Shown here in pieces: positions 1-8,024 of a DNA stretch of 27,714 nucleotides. How positions within the stretch are numbered: the stretch's first letter is position 1; every line of letters begins with the position of its first letter. Position numbers and translations under genes: made by a program. Origin of the DNA: Gemmatimonadota bacterium (GTDB lineage: Bacteria > Gemmatimonadota > Gemmatimonadetes > Gemmatimonadales > GWC2-71-9); the NCBI GenBank assembly GCA_003221985.1, contig QHUQ01000026.1:1-27714 (forward strand), in the 5' to 3' direction. The notes under the pieces are model-generated. The model had not been told where the DNA came from. It made no database searches and saw only the letters and a list, made by a program, of their open reading frames with translations.

Positions 1-302
1 GACACGAGTCCTAACGTCACGCCGAGCGCCAGGGCGATGCTCTGGCTGATCAAGCCGACGGCGAGCGACAGGCGGGCGCCGTAGAGCACGCGCGACAGCA
101 CGTCGCGCCCCTGGGCGTCGCTGCCCAGCAGAAACGCGCCGGAGGGTGGACGCAAACTTGCAGAGAGATCACCGCGGAATGGATCACCGGGAGCGAGCCA
201 CGGGGCGAGCAACGCCAGCAGCGCGAGGATGCCCACGAGACCCAGGCCGAAGCGGGCCCAGGGATCATGAGCGAGTCGTGTCCAAAACAGTGGCGCCGCC
301 AT
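1..302 (-). CDS. ABC transporter permease, DppC/OppC type (5' part only)
   Basis: The gene begins at ATG 302 and leaves the window at base 1, so about 100 N-terminal residues are visible. The protein has a short cytoplasmic start, one hydrophobic segment (about residues 21-37, GLVGILALLALLAPWLAP region), then the motif LLGSDAQGRDVLSRVLYGAR followed by LSLAVGL. This GTDxxGRDVLSR-type block at the start of the second membrane segment is characteristic of the second permease subunit of dipeptide, oligopeptide and nickel ABC importers. The substrate cannot be told from this part. It is divergent from the patatin gene with about 55 bp between start codons. A competing frame of similar extent on this strand lacks the family motif. 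The family call is firm; the partner subunits lie outside the window. Confidence 0.85.
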   Translation of the reverse strand, partial: MAAPLFWTRLAHDPWARFGLGLVGILALLALLAPWLAPGDPFRGDLSASLRPPSGAFLLGSDAQGRDVLSRVLYGARLSLAVGLISQSIALALGVTLGLV

Positions 303-357
303 GGGGGTCTCGACTACGTTACTCGGGACTTCACCCCGCGGGCAATGGGATACTGAT

Positions 358-1440
358 GTGAAGCGAGACACACCGTTCACCCTCGTGCTGGGCGGCGGCG
401 GGATGAAGGGGCTCGCCCACGTGGGCGTGCTCCAGGCGTTGCTCGAGCGCGGCCACCGGCCGACCCGTATCATCGGGTCGAGCGTCGGCGCGCTCGTCGG
501 TGCCGCCTGGGCCGGCGGGATGGGCATCGCCAAGCTCCGCGAGATCGCGCTCAGCCTCAAGCGCAAAGAGGTGTTCGCCGTCGCGCATGCCGACATGGCG
601 TTCAAGCGCATGCGCTCGCCCGCCCTGTTCCGGCGCGAGCCGCTCGAGCACCTCATCCAGCGCACCTGCGGCGACCTCAACTTCCAGCAGCTCGACCCGC
701 CCGTCGTCGTCAACACCGTGGACCTGAACTCGGGGATGCAGGTCTTCTGGGGCCTGCCGGGGCTCGACGACATTCGGGTCGCCGACGCGGTGTTCGCGTC
801 TTGTGCCCTGCCGGGATACTTCCCGCCGCACGAGATCGGCGGCCGGTTCTATGTGGACGGCGCCGTGGTCTCCAACGTCCCCTACGACGCGGCGCGCGCG
901 CTCGGCCCCGAACTGATCGTGGCGGTGGACGTCTCGGCGTCGAGCGTGCTCACGGCCGACGCGCAGGATGAAGGCTTCGCGGGCGTGTTCGCGCGCGCGA
1001 CCGAGATCCTCATGACGACGCTGCTCGAGCAGCGCGTGCGCACCTGGACGACGCCGCCGGTCTACTATATCCAGCCGCGCGTCGAGCACGTCACGATGTT
1101 CTCGTTCGATCACCTGCGCGAAGAAGTCGAAGAGGGATATCGCGCGACCGCGGCAGCGCTCGACCGCGCCGATGATTGGCCGGAGCCGGGTGAGGTCGGC
1201 ATCTATCCCAAGCGGCGCGTGCTGGTGCGCGTGGAGCGCGAGCGCTGCATCGGGTGCGGCACGTGTCTGGTGCATGGGCCGCAGGGGATGTTCGTGCTCG
1301 ACTCGGAGCGGAAAGCGGTCGTGACGCAGCCGGATCAAGAGTGGTCGCCGATGGACGGCGGCTACATCCGCCACTGCCCGACGTACGCGATCATCGCACG
1401 ACCTGCGGACCAGGCAAAGGAAATGCGGAAATCAGGCTGA
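358..1440 (+). CDS. Patatin-like phospholipase with C-terminal ferredoxin domain
   Basis: A 360-residue protein. Its N-terminal two-thirds is a patatin-family serine hydrolase (Ser-Asp dyad lipid acyl hydrolase): the oxyanion-hole motif GGGGMKG lies near residues 11-17, the nucleophile elbow GSSVG near 40-44, and the catalytic Asp motif DGAVVSN near 167. The C-terminal 60 residues carry CIGCGTC and, about 40 residues later, HCPTYAI. That spacing fits the four ligands of a single [4Fe-4S] ferredoxin domain. The GTG at 358 is preferred because KRDTPFTLVLGGGG follows directly and a GGGA lies about 8 bases upstream. The in-frame ATG at 301 would add 19 residues unlike the family. It converges with the glycosyltransferase gene across an 11-bp gap with no visible terminator. 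No signal peptide is seen, so a cytoplasmic or membrane-peripheral location is inferred. Confidence 0.9.
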   Translation: MKRDTPFTLVLGGGGMKGLAHVGVLQALLERGHRPTRIIGSSVGALVGAAWAGGMGIAKLREIALSLKRKEVFAVAHADMAFKRMRSPALFRREPLEHLIQRTCGDLNFQQLDPPVVVNTVDLNSGMQVFWGLPGLDDIRVADAVFASCALPGYFPPHEIGGRFYVDGAVVSNVPYDAARALGPELIVAVDVSASSVLTADAQDEGFAGVFARATEILMTTLLEQRVRTWTTPPVYYIQPRVEHVTMFSFDHLREEVEEGYRATAAALDRADDWPEPGEVGIYPKRRVLVRVERERCIGCGTCLVHGPQGMFVLDSERKAVVTQPDQEWSPMDGGYIRHCPTYAIIARPADQAKEMRKSG

Positions 1441-1451
1441 TGCGGTGGGTG

Positions 1452-2633
1452 CTACGACGAGACCTGTGATTCGATGTCCCGCAGGTCGCGGATGACACGG
1501 TCCCAATTGTAGTAAGTCTCGATGGACTTGCGGCCCGCCTGCCCGAGCCGCCGCGCCAGCAGCTGGTCGCCGAGCAGGCGTTTGAGCGCCGTCGCGACCG
1601 CCTCCGGGTCGTCGGGATTCACCACGAGCCCCGTCTCGCCGTCATGGACCGCTTCGGCCAGCCCGCCCGATTGGCCCGCGATCACCGGCAGGCCGCTGGC
1701 GCTCGCTTCCGCCAACGCCACGCCGAATCCTTCGACGCGCGAGCCGTCGGCGCGGCGCGACACGCCGATGTAGGCGCTCGCGATGTTGAACACGGCCGGT
1801 AGCTCCGCCTCGGGCACGTTGCCGACGAAGCGCACATGATCGGCGATCTTCAGCTCCTCGGCGAGTCGCTGATATTCCTTGCGCTGCTTGCCACTGCCGA
1901 CGATCAGGTAGTTCACGTCGAGGCCATCGTGCCGGCACTGCGCCACGGCACGCAGTGCCATGTCCACGCCCTTGTACGCCTCGAGCCGCGCGACCGTGAG
2001 CACCCACGACGCCTGCCCATTGAGGTGATAGCGCGTGCGGACGGCGTGGGTGTCGATCCCCGGACGAAACTGTTCGGGGTCGGTGCCGAGGGGAACGAGG
2101 CGCACACTCTCGGCCAGCGGGTCGAGGCCCAGCTCGCGCAGCACCTTCTGTGCCTGCTCACGCGTCCACTGGCTGTTGGCCACCACGGCGACCGCGGATC
2201 CCAGCAGCGCCTTCGCCGTTTTGCGCGCGAAGCGCGAGTGATGGATCGCGTGCAGCTCCTTGAGCAGGTCGCCGCCGTGCACGAAGACGCCGTACTTCGT
2301 GCCGACGCGCTCGTGCATCCATTTCGCCGGATAGGTGCAGGGGCGGATCGAATCGCACCATGCGAAGTGCGGCTTGTGCTGCCGCGCGAGCGACGCGACG
2401 CGCCGCGACCAGAACAGTAGACCGGCAAGATTGCGCAGCGCCTTGCTCGGCACCGGTAAGCGATCGACCACCGCGCCGCTGAAGCGGACGTCCGAGTCCT
2501 GGGAGTCGCGATGCTGGCCGGTCGAGACGAGCAGCTCGCCCCGCGGGTAACGGCGCGTGAGCTCGCCCATCATCCGGGCGATGCCGGTCTGCATCGGCGG
2601 GAATTCGCCGGTCAGCAGGAAGGTCTTAGCCAC
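1452..2633 (-). CDS. Glycosyltransferase family 4
   Basis: A 393-residue GT-B fold retaining glycosyltransferase. The N-terminus (AKTFLLTGEFPPMQTGIARM) is the usual acceptor-side Rossmann start with the GG/GI loop. The C-terminal donor domain has the E-x7-E motif in RVEGFGVALAEASASGLPVI and the VARLEAYKGVD block that typically starts it. It is the last gene of a four-gene minus-strand operon and starts 23 bases after the stop of the CDP-glycerol transferase gene. GTG 2633 follows a GGGAGGG at rather long spacing; TTG 2654 is the alternative and would add seven residues. The sugar donor is unknown. The neighbouring genes suggest assembly of a surface glycan at the inner face of the membrane. 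Confidence 0.88.
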   Translation of the reverse strand: MAKTFLLTGEFPPMQTGIARMMGELTRRYPRGELLVSTGQHRDSQDSDVRFSGAVVDRLPVPSKALRNLAGLLFWSRRVASLARQHKPHFAWCDSIRPCTYPAKWMHERVGTKYGVFVHGGDLLKELHAIHHSRFARKTAKALLGSAVAVVANSQWTREQAQKVLRELGLDPLAESVRLVPLGTDPEQFRPGIDTHAVRTRYHLNGQASWVLTVARLEAYKGVDMALRAVAQCRHDGLDVNYLIVGSGKQRKEYQRLAEELKIADHVRFVGNVPEAELPAVFNIASAYIGVSRRADGSRVEGFGVALAEASASGLPVIAGQSGGLAEAVHDGETGLVVNPDDPEAVATALKRLLGDQLLARRLGQAGRKSIETYYNWDRVIRDLRDIESQVSS

Positions 2634-2656
2634 GAGGACGCTGCACCCTCCCAATG

Positions 2657-3766
2657 TTAATGGGAGCGTTCCCCTGCGAGCAATTCCTCGATCTTGTCCT
2701 TGAGACGCTGGCTGGCGCGGCCGTCCAGCCCGTGGAAGTAGTACGCCCGCTGCTCGTCGGCGGCTGCCCGCATGGCAGGTGTAGGGTTCAGCGCCTGCTC
2801 GATCGCCTCACCGAGGCGGTCGGGCGAATCCACGTGCACGAACGCGCCCTTCAAGAACTCGCGGTTGTCCTCGGTGAGTAGTGGTTGGCCGTCGCTGTGC
2901 AACAGGCGTGGAAGGTCGTAGACGATGCCGGTCTTGCCGAGGGCCAGGAAGTCGAAGACCGTGCTGGAAGCTTCACTGACGAGGGTGTCCGCGGCCGCCA
3001 TGTATGGCACGATGTTGTACTCGCTGGGCGGCAGCAGCACGCTGTGCGTGTACTCTTTGACCCGCCGCTCGAAGATCCGGTGCTGGCGGTGCGGGGCGTA
3101 CTTTCCCATCCAGCTGTAGTGATGGAGCTTGACGATCAGGTTGTAGCGGTCACGGGTCGCTTCGAAGATCGCGTCTTTCACGTCGTACATGCAGGTGGGC
3201 TTGTACGTCGGCGCAAACAGCACCGTGCGCCGGTCCGGATCGAGGCCCCAGCGCCGCAGCAGCTCCGCGCTGTCGCGGTACCGACCCTGGAAGTACCAAT
3301 CCAATTTGGGCAGACCAATCAGGTGCACCTCGCTCTTCCCTTTAAAACCGGACTGTTCGATCCGCTCCACGCGGTAACGACCCTCGACGAAGATCTGGTA
3401 GCGGGTGTCGAGATTCCTGGCGAGGTTGCGATACAGGATATTCTTGATCCCGGTGCCATGGTTGAGGAAGCAGAGGAGGGTTCGACCATACGCCTCAGCG
3501 CGGACCGTGTCGCCCGCGATCACGACATCGAAGCCACGCTTCTCATCCGTGAAACGGTAGCCCTGGCGGACCCACTCATCCACGATCGGCGGGCGGTAGC
3601 GGAAGTTGACGAAGAACCGCCGGACGCGCTCCTCATCCAAGGCGAAGAAGACGTCGTAGCGGTCGTCTTGCTGAAACAACTCGATCACCGGATCGAATGC
3701 AGCCTTGTGGTAGACGAATCCGATTTTGAACAGCACTCGCCGCCGGAAGCGGGGGGGCCGGGTCAT
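2657..3766 (-). CDS. CDP-glycerol glycerophosphotransferase family protein
   Basis: A 369-residue protein of the TagB/TagF-type family, which transfers a polyol phosphate from a CDP-activated donor to a glycan or polyol-phosphate chain. Visible family motifs are NHGTGIKN (about residues 122-129, with the conserved His), VLFAPTYKP (about 204), LIVKLHHYS (about 231) and SEASSTVFDFLALGK (about 284-298). It is close to the length of the catalytic domain alone, with no extra glycosyltransferase domain. ATG 3766 overlaps the TGA of the upstream nucleotidyltransferase as ATGA, so translation is probably coupled. The adjacent CTP-type transferase suggests that the donor is made in the same operon. 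The actual alditol (glycerol, ribitol, inositol or other) cannot be read from sequence. A C7 run lies in codons 4-6. Confidence 0.87.
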   Translation of the reverse strand: MTRPPRFRRRVLFKIGFVYHKAAFDPVIELFQQDDRYDVFFALDEERVRRFFVNFRYRPPIVDEWVRQGYRFTDEKRGFDVVIAGDTVRAEAYGRTLLCFLNHGTGIKNILYRNLARNLDTRYQIFVEGRYRVERIEQSGFKGKSEVHLIGLPKLDWYFQGRYRDSAELLRRWGLDPDRRTVLFAPTYKPTCMYDVKDAIFEATRDRYNLIVKLHHYSWMGKYAPHRQHRIFERRVKEYTHSVLLPPSEYNIVPYMAAADTLVSEASSTVFDFLALGKTGIVYDLPRLLHSDGQPLLTEDNREFLKGAFVHVDSPDRLGEAIEQALNPTPAMRAAADEQRAYYFHGLDGRASQRLKDKIEELLAGERSH

Positions 3767-4479
3767 CCGTACCGCGCGCGGTTGGCCGTCGCATGTTCGT
3801 AGGCGGCCGGCGTATCGATGTCGATCCAGTGGCTGGATGCCGGGATCGGCACCGCCTCGAAGTCGTCCGCGGCGATGAGCTCTCGCACTCCTTCGGTGAT
3901 GCTGTCGCGGCCCTTGCCGATCTGGCGCCCCATCGCATCGAAATACCGGCGCGTGAGCCGGAAAACGCCGCAGTCGACGGCGTTGAAGTCAGCCAGCTCC
4001 TTCCCGATTCGAGTGATCCGGCCCGCGTCGACCCAGACCTTGGTGGCGTCCTCCAGATCGTGCACCAGCTCGATGCGGGGATCGACCAGCAGTTGATTGC
4101 GGCCGGCCGGCGCCTCGATCATCGCCCGCAGCGCCGCGGGAGAGACGAGGTGGTCCGACATGGAGAGCAGAACCTCCTCGTCCGGGTCGAGCACCGTACC
4201 CGCCAGGTGCACTGAAATCCCGTTGCCTCGCTGCCATTCCGGATTCCTGACCACGCTGACCGCGTAACCCAGGTTACCGTTGGCGGTGAGGTACTCGACG
4301 ATCGCCTCCCCCCGGAATCCCACGATCACGATGAATTCAGAGATCCCCGCGGCGGCAAAGTTCTGCATAATGCCGGAGAGAATGGTCCCGCTCCCGAACC
4401 GCAGCAGGGTCTTCGGAGTGTCGTCGGAGGAGCTCACGAGCCGGCTTCCCCGTCCCGCGGCAGTGATGATGGCCCTCAC
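3763..4479 (-). CDS. Nucleotidyltransferase resembling inositol-1-phosphate cytidylyltransferase
   Basis: A 238-residue single-domain sugar-phosphate-type nucleotidyltransferase. The N-terminal signature is AIITAAGRGSRL followed by TPKTLLRFG. Further blocks are RNPEWQRGNG, LSMSDHLVSP (metal-binding Asp), DATKVWVDAGRI, FNAVDCGVF and HWIDIDTPAAYEHA. From memory, this set matches the cytidylyltransferase domain of archaeal and bacterial IPCT/DIPP synthases better than glucose-1-phosphate enzymes. Phosphocholine cytidylyltransferases (LicC type) are the nearest alternative. GTG 4479 is chosen because the conserved AAG motif follows at once and it overlaps the upstream TGA as GTGA; longer starts add a tail unlike the family. 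It probably makes a CDP-alcohol for the downstream glycerophosphotransferase-like enzyme. Substrate identity is inference. Confidence 0.85.
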   Translation of the reverse strand: MRAIITAAGRGSRLVSSSDDTPKTLLRFGSGTILSGIMQNFAAAGISEFIVIVGFRGEAIVEYLTANGNLGYAVSVVRNPEWQRGNGISVHLAGTVLDPDEEVLLSMSDHLVSPAALRAMIEAPAGRNQLLVDPRIELVHDLEDATKVWVDAGRITRIGKELADFNAVDCGVFRLTRRYFDAMGRQIGKGRDSITEGVRELIAADDFEAVPIPASSHWIDIDTPAAYEHATANRARYG

Positions 4480-5621
4480 GAAGCAGACATGCCAAGGACG
4501 CGCTCGTACACTGCGGCCGTCCGTTCCGCCGCCAGTCGCCAGCTGAATCCTGCCGCGCGAGACAGCGCGCGCTGACGGAGCTGATCCCGCCATTCACTAT
4601 CCTCCAGCACCCGCACGATCGCCGCGGCTAGTTCGCCTGGATCCAGCGGATCGTCCACGAGCGCGGCCGCGTCGCCCGTGACCTCAGGAATCGAGCTCGT
4701 GTTGGCGGCGATCACCGGGCACCCGCAGCGCAGTGCCTCGAGCAACGGCAGCCCGAACCCTTCGAGCAGTGAGGGGAACACCAGTGCGTCGGCCGCCGCG
4801 TACCACAGCGCCAACGTCGCGTCGGACACGTCATGCTCGTAGCGCACGTGGCGCTCCAGCTTCAGACGCGTGATCAGCCGGCTCGCGCGGTGGCTCCGCC
4901 CCCCCACGCGGACGAGCAGCACCACCTCCGGGACGCGGGCCGCAACGAGGGGAAGTGCGCGGAGCAGTGTTTCCACGTTCTTCCGCGGCTCCTCACTCCC
5001 CACATGAAGCAGCAGCGGCCGGTTCGGTGGCACGCCGAGCGCTGCGCGAGCGTTCGACCGGTTCGCGGGCCGGAACGGATCGCCCGTCCCCCACGGAGTG
5101 ACGAATGTGTGCTGAGCCGGGTAGGGGAAGCGCGTCAAGAAATCCTGGCGGGAGAACTCCGATGGGAAAATAATGGCGGCGGCGCGCTCCAGTGCCGCAA
5201 TGTGGCGCTTCCGAATCTGGGTCGAGATCCACGGGTGGTTGCCCGGATAGCGGAGCGCCACAAGGTCGTGAACGGTCACGACGGCCGGTCCCACGTGCCG
5301 CACGCTCTGCCCCATCATCTGGCTCGTCACGTGGTACAGCGCGTACCCGCGCGGGATACGCTGCGGGTAATAGTAGCGAGAGGCGAGCTGGTACAGCGTC
5401 CCGTAGCCCGACTGCTTTTCCCACCACGGGCGGCGCTGCATCGTGATGTCGTTTGCATTCCCATCGCTCCACGCTGTGGCGTCGGCGTGCCGCGGCACGT
5501 TCTGCAACAAGAGATGGACGGAGTGGCGCGCCGCATACAGCGTCCGCAGCTCGGAGTACAGACCCCGGACGTAGCGCCCGATCCCACCCGACAGATGATC
5601 GTTGACCAGAAGAATGCTCAT
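4476..5621 (-). CDS. Glycosyltransferase family 4 (mannosyltransferase-like)
   Basis: A 381-residue GT-B glycosyltransferase and the first gene of the four-gene minus-strand operon. The N-terminus SILLVNDHLSGGIGRYVRGL is the acceptor-binding start, VVTVHDLVALRYPG lies near residue 115, the donor domain opens with LLHVGSEEPRKNVETLLRAL, and the catalytic E-x7-E is in LLEGFGLPLLEALRCG. Such sequences are often annotated as mannosyl- or rhamnosyltransferases of O-antigen or exopolysaccharide pathways, but the sugar cannot be assigned. Its TGA overlaps the GTG of the next gene by four bases. The start codons of this gene and the divergent GT4 gene are only about 46 bp apart. Confidence 0.88.
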   Translation of the reverse strand: MSILLVNDHLSGGIGRYVRGLYSELRTLYAARHSVHLLLQNVPRHADATAWSDGNANDITMQRRPWWEKQSGYGTLYQLASRYYYPQRIPRGYALYHVTSQMMGQSVRHVGPAVVTVHDLVALRYPGNHPWISTQIRKRHIAALERAAAIIFPSEFSRQDFLTRFPYPAQHTFVTPWGTGDPFRPANRSNARAALGVPPNRPLLLHVGSEEPRKNVETLLRALPLVAARVPEVVLLVRVGGRSHRASRLITRLKLERHVRYEHDVSDATLALWYAAADALVFPSLLEGFGLPLLEALRCGCPVIAANTSSIPEVTGDAAALVDDPLDPGELAAAIVRVLEDSEWRDQLRQRALSRAAGFSWRLAAERTAAVYERVLGMSAS

Positions 5622-5652
5622 CGATAATGATGAATCATGTCCCGAAGCTAGT

Positions 5653-5658
5653 TATACT
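5653..5658 (+). promoter_or_regulatory. Candidate -10 element of near-leaderless GT4 promoter
   Basis: TATACT lies nine bases upstream of ATG 5668 in the 46-bp divergent gap. With normal -10 to start-site spacing the transcript would begin within about 2 bases of the ATG, and no Shine-Dalgarno sequence is present. The overlapping TATAAC on the other strand could serve the divergent operon. No convincing -35 box is visible. Confidence 0.4.
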
Positions 5659-5667
5659 GGGACCTCG

Positions 5668-6585
5668 ATGCACGTCGTCGTCGCGTCCCATCACCGGCTC
5701 CCGGTCGAAGGTTATGGCGGACCGCAGCGCGTCGTCGTCGCGCTGGTGCGCGGGCTCGCGGCACTCGGTCATCGCGTCACGATTCTCGCGCAACCCGGGA
5801 CGAAACTGCGCGAGGCGACGAAGATCGTGGACGTCGCGCCGCGGCTGCTCAAGGACTCCGGCGTCGATCTCAACCGCTTCATCCCCGACGGCGCCGACAT
5901 CCTGCACGCACATTTTCCCATGAAGAAGGGGCCCAAGGATCTCCCCTTCGTGCAAACGCTACACGGCAACTGGAAGCCCGACACGCCCCTCCCCCCGAAC
6001 ACGATCTTTCTTTCCCGCGACCACGCCAAACGACACGGCAGCACGATCTTCGTGTACAACGGGCTCGACCCCGCCGAATACATCTTCCGCGGCCGTAAAG
6101 AGCAGTGGGACCTGTTTCTCGGGAAACTGCACAGCGACCGTGGTTACCAGTGGGCGGTCGACGCCGCGAAGCGCACGGGGCGCCGGCTGATCATCGCCGG
6201 CGGCTGGCGGCCAACCTTTACGGGCGGCATCAAGTACGTCGGCGAGGTCGGTGGAAGGCGCAAAGCGGTGCTGCTCGCCCGCGCCCGCTGTCTGTGGATG
6301 CCGGCGCAGTGGGACGAGCCGTTCGGGTTGCCGACCATCGAGGCGCTGTTCTCGGGCACTCCCGTGCTCGGCACGCGGCGCGGCGCGCTCCCCGAAATCG
6401 TGACGCCGGCGGTGGGCGTGCTGCGCGACACGCTCGACGAGCTGATCACCGCGGGGGAGAAGGTGACGACGCTCGATCCACGGGCGTGCCGTGAGCGCGC
6501 CGAGCGGCACTTCACCCACCTGGTGATGGCGGAAGCGTACGTGCGCATGTACCAGCAGATGCTGCAGAAGGGCGAGCTGAAATAG
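5668..6585 (+). CDS. Glycosyltransferase family 4, short form
   Basis: A 305-residue GT-B glycosyltransferase, somewhat shorter than the usual 350-400. It begins HVVVASHHRLPVEGYGGPQR, the acceptor-domain start with the GG loop, and has a reduced acceptor domain (VQTLHGNWKP near 95). The donor domain holds FLGKLHSDRGYQWAVDAAK and the E-x7-E motif in WDEPFGLPTIEALFSG. ATG 5668 is preferred over an upstream in-frame start because the family sequence begins there and a TATACT box sits nine bases upstream. The TAG stop overlaps the probable beginning of the following GT-C gene. It probably acts in the same surface-glycan pathway as its neighbours; donor and acceptor are unknown. Confidence 0.87.
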   Translation: MHVVVASHHRLPVEGYGGPQRVVVALVRGLAALGHRVTILAQPGTKLREATKIVDVAPRLLKDSGVDLNRFIPDGADILHAHFPMKKGPKDLPFVQTLHGNWKPDTPLPPNTIFLSRDHAKRHGSTIFVYNGLDPAEYIFRGRKEQWDLFLGKLHSDRGYQWAVDAAKRTGRRLIIAGGWRPTFTGGIKYVGEVGGRRKAVLLARARCLWMPAQWDEPFGLPTIEALFSGTPVLGTRRGALPEIVTPAVGVLRDTLDELITAGEKVTTLDPRACRERAERHFTHLVMAEAYVRMYQQMLQKGELK

Positions 6586-7781
6586 ACCGCTCGCTGCAGC
6601 GCGTCCTCATCCTCGCGGCGCTGCTGCGCCTGCTCGCCGCCGTATTCAGCCAGGGATTCCTCGCCACCGACGACCATCACGTGGTCGTCAACGCCGCCGA
6701 TCAGATCGCCAGCGGTACGGGATTGGCGACGACCTACGCGCGATCGGTGCTGTTGCCGGGGGTCATCGGCGCCATCATGGCGTTGGGTCGCAACATCGGG
6801 ATACACGATCCCGGCCACGAGATGCTGCTGGTGCGCCTCATGCAGGCCGCGTATTCGCTGCTCGCCGTCTACTTCGTGTACCGCATTGTGGAGCGCTCGC
6901 TCGACAAGGATAGCGCGTTGCTCGGCGGCCTCCTTGCGGCGGCGTTCTTCGCGATGCCGGTGACCGCGGTGCATCAGCTCGAGGAGTCGGTCTGCCAGGT
7001 GCCGCTCCTGGCGGCGTGCTGGTGGTGGCAACGCACTGAAGACGGCCATCAGCCTTCAGCCGTCTGGGGCGCATTGGCCGGTGCGGCTCTCGGCACCGCC
7101 CTGATCCTGCGTTTTCCTTTGATAGCCTTTGCCGCCGCCTTCGTCGTACTGGCCCTGTTCCGCCCCGCGGCAAGAAACGCGAAGCTCGCGTTCCTGGGCG
7201 GCTTGGCGTGCGTGATCGTGCTGCAGGGCTTTAGCAATGCGGTGGTCAACGATCAGTGGGGGTACTCGTTCATCCACCGGCTCGGAGCGATGCTGCATCC
7301 GCAACGGATGGCCGTGGAGTCCGACGGATTCCCCAGCGCCCCGCCATGGCACTACATCCTCACGCTGCTCGCGGCCTTCATCCCTCCTGCATCGATCCTG
7401 TTGCTTGCGGCAGCGGTCAAGGGCGGGGGCGCGCGGCAGCTGTCCCTGCTCGGCATCCCGACGCTCGCGTTTTTCGTGAGCCATAGCGTGATCGCGAACA
7501 AGCAGGAACGGTTTCTGCTGCCGATTCTGCCGATCCTCTTCATCCTCATCGTCGCGGGACTTCCCTGGCTGGCCGCGCGAATCGCGTCCCGCGTGTATCG
7601 CGGCATGTGGTGGTACTTCTGGATCGTGAACGCCGCGCTGCTGATCGTGCTGACGTTCAGTTTCACCAAGCAGGACCGCGTCGCGCCGTTGCTGTACGTG
7701 TACCGCCGGCACGACGCGACGGGCGTCCTCGTCGCGCAGTACAACCAGACGTTTCATGTGCCCGACTACTATCTGGGGTGA
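6582..7781 (+). CDS. GT-C membrane glycosyltransferase (GT22/ALG9-like), interrupted by in-frame TGA
   Basis: A polytopic membrane protein of the GT-C superfamily, which uses lipid-phosphate sugars at the outer membrane leaflet. The first segment, RVLILAALLRLLAAVF, is followed by the loop motif TDDHH, the acidic site expected in GT-C enzymes. Near the C-terminus, SVIANKQERFLLPILPILFI resembles the HKExRFLxP motif of the ALG9/PIG-B (GT22) family. The first ordinary start codon is GTG 6681, which would remove both the first membrane segment and the acidic motif. The reading frame opens after TGA 6492 and has no ATG, GTG or TTG before 6681. ATA 6582, overlapping the previous TAG and preceded by AAGGG at 9 bases, is the best candidate start. 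The frame stops at TGA 7779-7781 but continues protein-like in the same frame to 8024. Confidence 0.75.
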   Translation: MDRSLQRVLILAALLRLLAAVFSQGFLATDDHHVVVNAADQIASGTGLATTYARSVLLPGVIGAIMALGRNIGIHDPGHEMLLVRLMQAAYSLLAVYFVYRIVERSLDKDSALLGGLLAAAFFAMPVTAVHQLEESVCQVPLLAACWWWQRTEDGHQPSAVWGALAGAALGTALILRFPLIAFAAAFVVLALFRPAARNAKLAFLGGLACVIVLQGFSNAVVNDQWGYSFIHRLGAMLHPQRMAVESDGFPSAPPWHYILTLLAAFIPPASILLLAAAVKGGGARQLSLLGIPTLAFFVSHSVIANKQERFLLPILPILFILIVAGLPWLAARIASRVYRGMWWYFWIVNAALLIVLTFSFTKQDRVAPLLYVYRRHDATGVLVAQYNQTFHVPDYYLG

Positions 7782-8024
7782 CCGAAACCGGCGCTGCTGG
7801 TGCTGCAACAGCGCGATGAGGTACGGGTGCCCGGCTTTGCCATCAATTACGTGGTGTTGTACAGCGACTCACTGGCGGCGGACCGCGCGTTTCTCGAAGG
7901 CGCACTACACCAGCGACTGACGCTGCTGACGGTCATCACCCCGAGTCTCGCGGACCGGCTCGCCCACGCCATCAATCCGCGCCACAACAAGGCCCGGAAC
8001 GCCGCCGTCTACACGACCTTGTAA
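7782..8024 (+). pseudogene. C-terminal remainder of the GT-C glycosyltransferase after the TGA
   Basis: The 80 codons after TGA 7779-7781 stay in the same frame to TAA 8022-8024 and look like real protein: AINYVVLYSDSLAADRAFLE, then LTLLTVITPSLADRLAHAIN. Joined to the upstream part from 6582, the total is about 480 residues, a normal size for the family. A single CGA-to-TGA change would explain the break. The 3' end overlaps the convergent GT2 gene by 16 bases. An internal restart (for example TTG or GTG near 7800) could make a separate peptide, but it would lack any membrane domain. Confidence 0.7.

Noticed and set aside
301..357. ATG 301 as start of the patatin gene
   Set aside because: It overlaps the ATG of the divergent permease gene, and the added residues do not resemble the family; GTG 358 fits better.
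331..1374. Long open frame on the minus strand opposite the patatin gene
   Set aside because: Arg/His-rich low-complexity translation without family motifs; it mirrors GC-rich codon use of the real gene on the plus strand.
2885..3802. 305-codon plus-strand frame opposite the CDP-glycerol transferase gene
   Set aside because: Antisense shadow; the minus-strand frame has clear catalytic motifs and operon overlaps.
7779..7781. Selenocysteine codon
   Set aside because: No redox motif around the TGA and no obvious stable hairpin immediately downstream; a point mutation from CGA is simpler.
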